This document shows positions 1 to 5,290 of a stretch of DNA of 10,406 nucleotides, in pieces. The position numbers were made by a program, and so were the translations under genes. The notes beneath the pieces were generated by a model. That model was not told the origin of the DNA. It did not search any database and saw only the letters and a list, made by a program, of their open reading frames with translations. Source of the DNA: Syntrophaceae bacterium UBA1062 (GTDB lineage Bacteria; Desulfobacterota; Desulfomonilia; UBA1062). The stretch spans positions 1 to 10,406 of the forward strand of contig DCDF01000093.1 of NCBI GenBank assembly GCA_002316295.1, given 5' to 3'. Position 1 is the first letter of the stretch; the number at the start of each line of letters is the position of its first letter.

Positions 1-508
1 CATGGAAGACATCCGCCGCCGCTCAGGAGCGAGCACCGGAAGCATCTATCACCATTTCAGGAGCAAAGAGCAGCTTGCCGCCGAGGTCTATATCGAAGGA
101 ATCCGCAATTACCAGGAGGCTCTGATACAAGCTTTGAAAGGGTGCGAGGGAGCACGCGAAGGCATCGGCGCCCTGGTCTCTTCTCACCTGCAGTGGGTCC
201 GGGAAAACATCGAGCTGTCGCGCTACCTGTTCCAGAAGCGCCACTCCGTGTTCATGGCATCTGCGGAAGAAGAGATCGCGGCCATGAACAGGTCGTTCGG
301 CCAGAGCCTCTCGCATTTCTTTGCCGGACATATCAAAGGCGGCGTGCTGAAGCCCCTTCCTTCCGACATCATCATCTCTCTCATCTTCGGCCCGTGCATG
401 GAGCTCACCCGCCAGTATTTCTCCGGCCACTCGGGCACGCCCCTCGACAAGGCGGCCGGGATCCTGAGCGAAGCGGTGTGGCGGGCGCTCTCGACAGACA
501 GGGGGTGA
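1..508 (+). CDS. TetR/AcrR-family transcriptional regulator, 5' end outside the window
   Basis: This is the 3' part of a TetR-type regulator, which binds DNA as a dimer and is released by a ligand. The first complete codon in frame is an ATG at 2, but it encodes MEDIRRRSG, which lies inside the helix-turn-helix of the family, so the true start is upstream of the window. The second half of the DNA-binding domain is plain: GASTGSIYHHFRSKEQLAAE, with the recognition helix around SIYHHF. About 130 residues of helical ligand-binding and dimerisation domain follow. That domain is too divergent for me to name a ligand. The TGA at 506-508 is two bases before the ATG of the next gene, so the two are almost certainly co-transcribed and translationally linked. 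TetR regulators commonly control their own operon, so the downstream DUF6125-like and 4Fe-4S genes are the likely targets; this is inference, because the operator region lies outside the window. Confidence 0.9.
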   Translation, partial: MEDIRRRSGASTGSIYHHFRSKEQLAAEVYIEGIRNYQEALIQALKGCEGAREGIGALVSSHLQWVRENIELSRYLFQKRHSVFMASAEEEIAAMNRSFGQSLSHFFAGHIKGGVLKPLPSDIIISLIFGPCMELTRQYFSGHSGTPLDKAAGILSEAVWRALSTDRG

Positions 509-510
509 AC

Positions 511-1026
511 ATGAAGACTCTCGAGCAGATCGGCATCGATAATCTGAAGGAACACCTGATCAAAAACTGGATGACCCACGACGGCATGTGGTTCTTTCAC
601 TGCCTGCAGTCATGCGGCATCGGTGAGGCCAACCGGATCAACAAGGCGGCCATCAGGTCGCTTGCCGCAATCGAGTTCAAAAGGGCCATGCAGCTTTTCG
701 GCATGACCCGCACAGACACGTCCGAAGCCCTCAGAGATGCCATAGACGCGGCCTTTGCCGTGAGCAAGGGCGACTTCATGAAATTCAACTATACATTCCC
801 GGAAAAAAACCTGCTCCGCTGGGAGTGGCAGGGAAACACCTGCTTCGCCTATCAGGGCATACAGCGGATGGGTGTCATCGACCGCTACCAGTGCGGGGTG
901 CTCTACCGCGTGCTGTGCTGGATAGAGAGCGCCGGGGCCGGGTACGCCCTCAATCCGGAGTTCGAGGGCTGTCTCATGCATACACAGGGAAGGTGCGCGG
1001 GCGAGGTCAGGTTCTTTGTCCCCTGA
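511..1026 (+). CDS. Cysteine-containing protein resembling DUF6125
   Basis: A 171-residue cytosolic protein with no signal peptide or membrane segment. The start at 511 is chosen because it lies two bases after the TetR stop with a G-rich ribosome-binding stretch (500-505). An upstream start in the same frame at 142 would run entirely through the TetR gene. The sequence, with its N-terminal LKNW...DGMWFFH and the EANRINK stretch, resembles the uncharacterised DUF6125 group, which I recall as distantly related to the L-2-amino-thiazoline-4-carboxylate hydrolase fold. I hold that naming as probable, not certain. Seven cysteines (C31, C35, C111, C128, C136, C154, C162) and H30 and H157 include a C31-x3-C35 pair and a C-terminal C-x2-H-x4-C group. 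These could bind a metal or a thiol compound. The arrangement beside a TetR regulator and a 4Fe-4S protein suggests a redox or small-molecule response, but no reaction can be stated. Confidence 0.8.
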   Translation: MKTLEQIGIDNLKEHLIKNWMTHDGMWFFHCLQSCGIGEANRINKAAIRSLAAIEFKRAMQLFGMTRTDTSEALRDAIDAAFAVSKGDFMKFNYTFPEKNLLRWEWQGNTCFAYQGIQRMGVIDRYQCGVLYRVLCWIESAGAGYALNPEFEGCLMHTQGRCAGEVRFFVP

Positions 1027-1135
1027 ACGCGCCCCCGCAGGACGGAGGGGTTTCCTGCATAACTGGCAAGCCCCTGCCGTGATGCAGAAAAGAGTTTTAT
1101 AAGATCACATCCGGCTTTTGTGAGGAGGCCGAAGA

Positions 1136-1143
1136 AAGAGAGG
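1136..1143 (+). promoter_or_regulatory. Ribosome-binding site deciding the ferredoxin gene start
   Basis: AAGAGAGG ends six bases before the ATG at 1150. An in-frame GTG at 1120 would add ten residues (MRRPKKERSV), but it has no purine-rich tract at the right distance upstream; the AGGAGG at 1123-1128 lies after it. The ATG at 1150 is therefore preferred. Confidence 0.6.
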
Positions 1144-1149
1144 TCTGTC

Positions 1150-2232
1150 ATGGATATGTTTGAGCGGTTCAGGGAAATGCTCGACGCGCACCCTTCACGC
1201 GCACCGAAATCAGAGACATTTCGCGAGATCCTTCAGATGCTTTTCACTCCGGAGGAGGTGGCACTCGCGGTTCACATGAGCTTTAAGCCCAAGCGTGTCG
1301 AAGACATCGCCGGTGCGGCGTCTCTCTCATATGACGAAGCCGCGGCCATGCTTGAAAGGATGGCTGCAAAGGCTGTGATATTCAGCGTAAAGAAAGACGG
1401 CAAGATGCTCTACGGCCTGGTGCCCACCATCCCCGGACTCTTCGAGTTCCCGTTCATGAAAGGCGGCGGCACGCCGGAGCTGAAGAAGCTCGGCAGGCTC
1501 TGGGAGGCATATCACCGCGAGGCCCTGGGCAATGCCTTCAGTGGAAACCCCACACCCCATGTCCGCATCGTGCCCATAAGCACCTCGATTCAGAGCGTCA
1601 ATGTCGTGCACCCCTGCGAGGAAGTGAAGCAGATGATAGAAGGGGCGGACTATATCGCGCTCGCTCACTGCGCATGTCGGGTGAGTGTTGAGAGGTGCGA
1701 TGCGCCGCGCGAGGTATGCATCATTTTCGGCTCACACGGCAGGTTTCTGGTCGAGCGGGGGTACGCGCGCGAAGTCGGGAAAGACGAAGCACTGGCGGCA
1801 TTGATGAGCGCCGAGGAGGCCGGGCTCGTCCACACGAGCAACAACAGCGCGGACAGGCCCATGATCATATGCAGCTGCTGCCCGTGCTGCTGCACGATAC
1901 TGCGCGGAAGGACACAGCTCGGCAATCTCGATGCCTTTGCCCCCAGCAGGTTCGAGGCGGAGGTGGTTTCCGAGCTGTGCAACGGGTGCGGAATCTGCTC
2001 GGACAGGCGCTGTTTTTTTGGTGCCGTTCACCTGGACGGCGACAAGGCGGTTGTGGCTCAGGAGAGATGCACAGGCTGCGGCCTGTGCGTGAGCGGGTGC
2101 CCGGAGAAGGCAATCAGGCTCAAAGAGCGGGCCGTGGCCCCTGAAATCCCGAAAACCGCAATTGAAATGGCTATGAAGGTGATGCAGGAAAAGGGCACCC
2201 TGGAAAGATTCATGCACATCATGCAGCGGTAG
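1150..2232 (+). CDS. Winged-helix protein with 2x[4Fe-4S] ferredoxin domain and extra cysteine motifs
   Basis: A 360-residue cytosolic iron-sulfur protein. Residues about 22-95 look like a winged-helix domain (EILQMLFTPEEVALAVHM, then a short helix-turn-helix-like stretch and KKDGKMLYGL). Next comes a cysteine-rich middle: H173-C-A-C-R, with C174, C176, C183 and C190, then a dense run C241-S-C-C-P-C-C-C. The C-terminal ferredoxin domain carries C277-x2-C280-x2-C283-x4-C288 and C307-x2-C310-x2-C313-x3-C317-P. By the usual pairing the first three cysteines of each motif join the last of the other, giving two [4Fe-4S] clusters. The first motif is odd: four residues before its last cysteine rather than three, and Phe in place of Pro after it. 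There are 19 cysteines in all. I recall similar proteins annotated only as 4Fe-4S binding proteins in anaerobes. It could be a redox-sensing regulator or an electron carrier; nothing here settles which. It follows the DUF6125-like gene by 123 bases with no convincing terminator, so it may share that transcript. Confidence 0.88.
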   Translation: MDMFERFREMLDAHPSRAPKSETFREILQMLFTPEEVALAVHMSFKPKRVEDIAGAASLSYDEAAAMLERMAAKAVIFSVKKDGKMLYGLVPTIPGLFEFPFMKGGGTPELKKLGRLWEAYHREALGNAFSGNPTPHVRIVPISTSIQSVNVVHPCEEVKQMIEGADYIALAHCACRVSVERCDAPREVCIIFGSHGRFLVERGYAREVGKDEALAALMSAEEAGLVHTSNNSADRPMIICSCCPCCCTILRGRTQLGNLDAFAPSRFEAEVVSELCNGCGICSDRRCFFGAVHLDGDKAVVAQERCTGCGLCVSGCPEKAIRLKERAVAPEIPKTAIEMAMKVMQEKGTLERFMHIMQR

Positions 2233-2260
2233 GAAGACTCGAAAACTGCAGCGGTCCGGC

Positions 2261-2274
2261 CTTTACCGGTAAAG
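2261..2274. repeat. Perfect 14-bp palindrome after the ferredoxin gene
   Basis: CTTTACCGGTAAAG is self-complementary over all 14 bases and begins 28 bases after the ferredoxin stop codon. As RNA it would give at most a five-pair stem with a four-base loop, and no T-run follows, so it is a weak terminator at best. A dimeric-protein binding site is an alternative, with nothing nearby to favour it. Confidence 0.35.
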
Positions 2275-2409
2275 AAACGAGAGCGAGTCCGCCCCCCGGG
2301 CTCATTCCTGATATCGGACGGCTGCCTGGGATTCAGTATGGCGTCCCCTAGCATTCCTGCGATAACCAGCGGATAAATCGAGCTGCGCCATCCGTCGTTC
2401 TGGAGAGAC

Positions 2410-2468
2410 GCACCCGGATGCGGGCGGATGTCTCCCGGATGCCCTTCCGCCGTCGATTATCCGGGTGC
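2410..2468. repeat. Nested inverted repeat (structured hairpin) in convergent intergenic DNA
   Basis: GCACCCGGAT at 2410-2419 pairs perfectly with ATCCGGGTGC at 2459-2468. Inside it GGCGGA at 2423-2428 pairs with TCCGCC at 2446-2451, leaving a 17-base loop. The hexamer CGGATG occurs three times in 2415-2441. The element sits 16 bases past the stop of the minus-strand DUF362 gene and about 180 bases past the ferredoxin stop. It probably marks 3' ends by structure, but neither side carries a T-run, so it is not a classic intrinsic terminator. I see no gene in 2233-2484. Confidence 0.45.
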
Positions 2469-2484
2469 CCGATCACCGCTCCGG

Positions 2485-3687
2485 TCAGACCGGCGCGGTC
2501 GTCATTTGGCCGAGCCGGAGCTTCAGCTCTTCGGGCACTGCATCATCGGCTGCTTCCAGGACGACTTCGGGCACACCCCCGAAGAGATCAAAGGCGCGGT
2601 CGAGGACCGGATCGTCCCAGACGGCCGCGAGAGGCTCCTTGACGAATGTCTCGGATGCCCAGGCCTGCCTCAGCCCTCCCAGCCAGTTCACGACCATGCG
2701 GTTGCCGACCCTGGGGACGATGCTGCTGGTGTCCATGAACCCGTCCTTTTCCGAGGCGGGCATGATACGCCTGTTTTCCAGGAGCCATGCGAGCGAGACC
2801 ATGTCGTGGGCAACAACCGATTCCGATGCGATCACCAGGCCGTTTTCCGGTCGGCAGACATATCCTTCATCCGGGCCGAAGGTGGCGAGGATCATGTCTG
2901 CCGCCGTGATCACGAGGCGCTGCTTTGTCCGCAGGCTTTCCACGGTATTCCCCTCGGCCGTCTTTTCGGAGAATGTCGAGGCGTCGCGGTGATACTCCAG
3001 GCGAGTATCGTGGCGCCAGTAGCCCACGGCTGCCTTGAGGCCGAGCGTGCTGCCGGCCAGCACATGGCGGCCGCAGCGGGGCATGAGCACGATGTGCTGG
3101 ATCTCGCTCAGGATATCGGGCATCATGAGCCCGTTCTTCCAGTGGGAGCCTGCAGCGGGGGCCTCCTCATGAAAGGCCTCCCACCCGGCCTCCTCGAAGC
3201 AGTAGAGCTCTGCGCCGGACGCCGTCACCGCACGGGCCAGGCCCGAAGACTCCATCAATGCGCGGGAGCTTCCGGAGCAGCCCGCGGGCGAGAATCTCAC
3301 GTGCTCGACCCCGGACATGTCGCCCACGACCACTCTGCCCGCGCCTTTCTCCCTGAGGAGCTCGATCATGGCGGCGACGGCAATCGGGCTGGTGGTGGCG
3401 GGGTAGGGATTGCCCGAGTTGACGACCGGCTTGATGAACACGGCATCGCCCCGAGACAGCCAGGAAAAATCGGTAGCCGCTTCTGCACAGGCGCGGACCG
3501 CCAGCTTCACTGCCTGCTCGGAACATGCTGTGCCCGTCCCTGCGAGGAACACTTTTGCACTGGGTCCCGATCCGGGCCGACGATACGCACGCTGCCGGCT
3601 GGGGGACGGGTGTGCGCACCCTTTCAGCGGGCACATCGCTGCGGCGGTTGCCCCGGCGGCCAGTTTCAGGAATTCTCTGCGTTTCAT
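2485..3687 (-). CDS. Tat-exported DUF362 domain protein
   Basis: A 400-residue protein starting at the ATG complementary to 3685-3687, with an AAGGAGG Shine-Dalgarno six bases upstream (3694-3700). The N-terminus KRREFLKLAAGATAAA is a twin-arginine signal: two arginines followed by EFLK and a short hydrophobic stretch. This predicts export of a folded, perhaps cofactor-bearing, protein. Two cysteines (C19, C24) follow the hydrophobic stretch, but the residues before them do not make a normal lipobox. The DUF362 body shows an FIKPVVN...TTSP segment (residues about 84-101), then a G-AGRVVVGDMSG stretch, GLKAAVGYWRHD (216-227) and a D-MVSLAWLL region (295-303). DUF362 has no settled biochemical role, and no ferredoxin motif is attached here as in some relatives. 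The gene stands alone, convergent with the ferredoxin gene, and appears to have its own promoter. Family identification is firm; function is unknown. Confidence 0.9.
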   Translation of the reverse strand: MKRREFLKLAAGATAAAMCPLKGCAHPSPSRQRAYRRPGSGPSAKVFLAGTGTACSEQAVKLAVRACAEAATDFSWLSRGDAVFIKPVVNSGNPYPATTSPIAVAAMIELLREKGAGRVVVGDMSGVEHVRFSPAGCSGSSRALMESSGLARAVTASGAELYCFEEAGWEAFHEEAPAAGSHWKNGLMMPDILSEIQHIVLMPRCGRHVLAGSTLGLKAAVGYWRHDTRLEYHRDASTFSEKTAEGNTVESLRTKQRLVITAADMILATFGPDEGYVCRPENGLVIASESVVAHDMVSLAWLLENRRIMPASEKDGFMDTSSIVPRVGNRMVVNWLGGLRQAWASETFVKEPLAAVWDDPVLDRAFDLFGGVPEVVLEAADDAVPEELKLRLGQMTTAPV

Positions 3688-3721
3688 AAAAGGCCTCCTT
3701 CATATTTCATGGCATGCTCTC

Positions 3722-3750
3722 ATTCTACTCCTGTTGCCCCGGACTACCAA
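3722..3750 (-). promoter_or_regulatory. Sigma-70-type promoter for the DUF362 gene
   Basis: Read on the minus strand, TTGGTA (3745-3750) is followed after exactly 17 bases by TAGAAT (3722-3727). These match the -35 and -10 consensus at four and five of six positions. Transcription would start near 3715, giving a leader of about 28 bases that includes the strong ribosome-binding site of the DUF362 gene. Confidence 0.55.
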
Positions 3751-3780
3751 CTCGATTTTTCACCTTTCGGGTAATTCTCC

Positions 3781-3948
3781 ATGAGCGGGATCACAAAACA
3801 GCGGTCCAGGGGAGGCAGCGCCCGTATAACCGCAATGCAGCCGCTTATGGAACTTTCCCGCAGGCGATATCCTTCTGAACAGGGTCCTCGAAGAACGCTC
3901 GAAATGATGCTTGACGTCTCCGAAGGCAGGGCATACGTGAGATTCTGA
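3781..3948 (+). CDS. Doubtful 55-codon ORF upstream of ywbE
   Basis: An ATG at 3781 opens a 55-residue basic reading frame (begins MSGITKQRSR, ends SEGRAYVRF) closing at TGA 3946-3948, 13 bases before the ywbE start. There is no good Shine-Dalgarno before it and I recognise no family. The frame is closed by a stop at 3772-3774, so it is not the tail of a longer gene in this frame. It may be a small hypothetical protein that shares the ywbE transcript, or chance coding potential in the ywbE leader. Confidence 0.22.
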   Translation: MSGITKQRSRGGSARITAMQPLMELSRRRYPSEQGPRRTLEMMLDVSEGRAYVRF

Positions 3949-3953
3949 GGTGA
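3946..3953 (+). promoter_or_regulatory. Ribosome-binding site deciding the ywbE start
   Basis: The purine-rich TGAGGTGA ends eight bases before the ATG at 3962. A GTG at 3950 in the same frame overlaps this site and would add four residues not expected in the family, so 3962 is the better start. Confidence 0.55.
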
Positions 3954-3961
3954 GACTGACA

Positions 3962-4165
3962 ATGGGTGGGCGGAACCTCCGCGATATCAGACCAGGGTTG
4001 CGTGTACGGATAGTGCGGAAGCAGGACCAGCCGACCTCGAGGCTGATCGAAGGCGTTGTGAAAAACGTACTGACCAGATCACCCACTCATCCGCACGGGA
4101 TCAAGGTGCGACTGACAAGCGGCGAAGTGGGGCGGGTCAAGGAGATCCTTTCCAGCCAATCCTGA
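3962..4165 (+). CDS. ywbE: YwbE family protein
   Basis: A 67-residue protein that matches the small YwbE family (DUF2196) along its whole length: the RDIRPGL opening, RKQDQPTSRLIEGVVK, then the hallmark TRSPTHPHGIKVRL and GEVGRVKEI. The family is found widely in bacteria and some archaea and is usually 60-70 residues. Its fold looks like a small beta-rich KOW/SH3-like barrel, but its molecular role is not established. The protein is cytosolic, very basic in its first half, and without cysteines. The gene ends 80 bases before a strong bidirectional terminator. Upstream there is no clear promoter in the 13 bases after the doubtful ORF, so transcription probably begins before or within that ORF. 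Identification is confident from the conserved SPTHPHG core. Confidence 0.93.
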   Translation: MGGRNLRDIRPGLRVRIVRKQDQPTSRLIEGVVKNVLTRSPTHPHGIKVRLTSGEVGRVKEILSSQS

Positions 4166-4239
4166 CCCTCTCCCGCTGCTCAGTCATTTCCCGGGGGAGG
4201 AGCAATCCGTGTCGAGACGGAATGGAGCGTACAGCCGGA

Positions 4240-4286
4240 AAAAGAGGGGAGACCAGAAAAACAGGGCAAACGGTCTCCCCCTTTTT
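4240..4286. terminator. Bidirectional intrinsic terminator between ywbE and the AHSA1 gene
   Basis: GGGGAGACC (4246-4254) pairs perfectly with GGTCTCCCC (4272-4280) around a 17-base loop. It is followed by CTTTTT on the plus strand and preceded by an A-run that supplies a U-tract on the minus strand. It lies between two convergent stop codons and would end both transcripts. Confidence 0.85.
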
Positions 4287-4290
4287 ATTC

Positions 4291-4803
4291 TCACGCCTCC
4301 TTCAGGCTTTTGTCGAGCTTGTCGAGAGATTCGCACCAGCCCTGCTCCATATCGTTACGGTCCGAGTCGCTGATGCGGTCGGTGCCTGAATGTTTGAGGG
4401 TGAGTTTCGTCTTTCCTCCATCTTCTTCCAGGCTCACTGTCACGAGCATTTCGAGCGGCCAGTCTCCTTCCATTCCATAATACGACGCCGGGACGATGTT
4501 GCCTTTCTCGTCCGCAAAGGAGTCGGTCATGACGATCCGCTCCGGCTCTCTGATTTCACGGAACATGCCCGTGCTCCAGAATTCCTTGCCGTCGGGTGAG
4601 CGCATGCTGTTGAGATACTTCCCTCCCACGCGGGGATCTATCCTGCATGCAGGGGCAGTAAAGCCTTTCGGCCCCCACCAGCGTGTCAGGTAGTCGCAGT
4701 CAGTCCAGGCCTTGAACACTCGCTCGCGCGGGGCATCGAAGATGCGCGTGATCACGAGCTCCCCCTTTGCCGGTTCTCCGGAAGAACCTATTCTCGTTGC
4801 CAT
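4291..4803 (-). CDS. SRPBCC-fold protein, AHSA1 (activator of Hsp90 ATPase) C-terminal-like
   Basis: A 170-residue cytosolic protein of the START/Bet v1-like AHSA1 family. Bacterial members are small ligand-binding proteins of mostly unknown role, not proven Hsp90 partners. Recognisable segments are ITRIFDAPRERVFKAWTD (residues 18-35), RWWGPKGFT (41-49), the GGKYLNSMRSPDG strand pair (60-72), EMLVTVSLEEDGGKTKLTL (118-136) and the C-terminal GWCESLDKLDKSL helix (155-167). The start is the ATG complementary to 4801-4803, with GGAGAGGAG just upstream. Length is normal for the family. Such genes often follow an ArsR regulator, but no intact one is present here. The leader carries an 8-bp hairpin and an AT-rich patch. 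It converges on ywbE with a shared terminator. Confidence 0.92.
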   Translation of the reverse strand: MATRIGSSGEPAKGELVITRIFDAPRERVFKAWTDCDYLTRWWGPKGFTAPACRIDPRVGGKYLNSMRSPDGKEFWSTGMFREIREPERIVMTDSFADEKGNIVPASYYGMEGDWPLEMLVTVSLEEDGGKTKLTLKHSGTDRISDSDRNDMEQGWCESLDKLDKSLKEA

Positions 4804-4840
4804 GTCTCCTCTCCTTTCTCCTCATTTCGCGCACATGAAT

Positions 4841-5130
4841 TTTCAGCGGTTCAAGAGCTTTTCTCCAGGCAGCGGCATCGCTGCATCCGACCGGCCGTGT
4901 GCGATCAGGCCGGTCCATTATCGGTAAACTATATATTTAGATGTTCGGAATGCACAGACGGCTCACCTCAATGCCGGGGGTTCAAGGCCGTGTTGTGCGT
5001 TTTCCGGCAGGCACGGGCCCTCGTGTTTTCATGAGAAGAGACCGGGATCCGTATGGGAGGGGGGCGGTTCTCTGTAACAACAAAAATATTCCCGATCGAT
5101 GAAGAGGAATAAGCGAGTGAACCGCTGAAA
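4841..5130. repeat. 13-bp inverted repeat pair across the AHSA1/YjgN intergenic region
   Basis: TTTCAGCGGTTCA at 4841-4853 is the exact reverse complement of TGAACCGCTGAAA at 5118-5130. One copy lies in the leader of the AHSA1 gene and the other in the leader region of the YjgN-family operon, each oriented the same way relative to the gene it precedes. They could be shared regulatory half-sites or chance. Confidence 0.3.
4889..4915 (-). repeat. 8-bp perfect hairpin upstream of the AHSA1 gene
   Basis: GACCGGCC (4889-4896) pairs with GGCCGGTC (4908-4915) around an 11-base loop. It lies 86-112 bases upstream of the AHSA1 start and next to the AT-rich patch. With no T-run on either side it is not a terminator. 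An operator or leader structure for the AHSA1 gene is possible. Confidence 0.4.
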
Positions 5131-5290
5131 GAAAGGGGCCATGAGCGATTCGTAAAATATGGGCGAGAAATATCGGCCCGGCTTCGATAACCGATAAACA
5201 TGAAACTTCTTACAATACCTGCCCATTATGCCGATTACTTCTCTGTTCTTGCTGTGTGAATTTATCTTGTGAAAAGGAGGACCATTACAG

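Larger units (their letters stand above)
4804..5290. other. Long divergent intergenic region without a convincing gene
   Basis: This 487-base stretch separates the start of the AHSA1 gene (-) from the start of the YjgN-family gene (+), so it should hold both promoters. An AT-rich patch at 4924-4939 (ACTATATATTTAG) is the most promoter-like spot for the minus gene, though no good -35/-10 pair with 16-18 spacing is visible. TTACAAT near 5210 could be a -10 for the plus operon but lacks a -35. Minus-strand frames at 4968-5201 and 5029-5226 have no ribosome-binding site or recognisable protein. GGAGG at 5276-5280 is the ribosome-binding site of the YjgN-family gene. Confidence 0.5.

Noticed and set aside
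142..510. Extension of the DUF6125-like gene to an upstream start at 142
   Set aside because: It would overlap most of the TetR gene in another frame, and the extra residues are arginine- and histidine-rich shadow sequence. The ATG at 511 fits operon spacing.
1037..1058. Hairpin GCAGGA/TCCTGC after the DUF6125-like gene as a terminator
   Set aside because: The stem has only six pairs and no T-run follows, so it is unlikely to separate the ferredoxin gene from the operon.
1064..1079. Sigma-54-like promoter TGGCA...TGC before the ferredoxin gene
   Set aside because: The GG to GC spacing is nine bases, not the required ten, and the -12 element is poor.
2428..3774. Long plus-strand open frame (448 codons) opposite the DUF362 gene
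   Set aside because: It is the antisense shadow of a clear DUF362 gene with a Tat signal, promoter and ribosome-binding site. The translation is rich in His, Gly, Arg and Cys with no recognisable family.
4960..4995. tRNA-like T-arm (GGGTTCAAGG)
   Set aside because: The stem does not pair, and there is no acceptor stem, anticodon arm or CCA at the right distances.
4968..5226. Minus-strand frames of 65-77 codons in the long intergenic region
   Set aside because: They have no ribosome-binding site and no recognisable protein, and they lie where the divergent promoters are expected.
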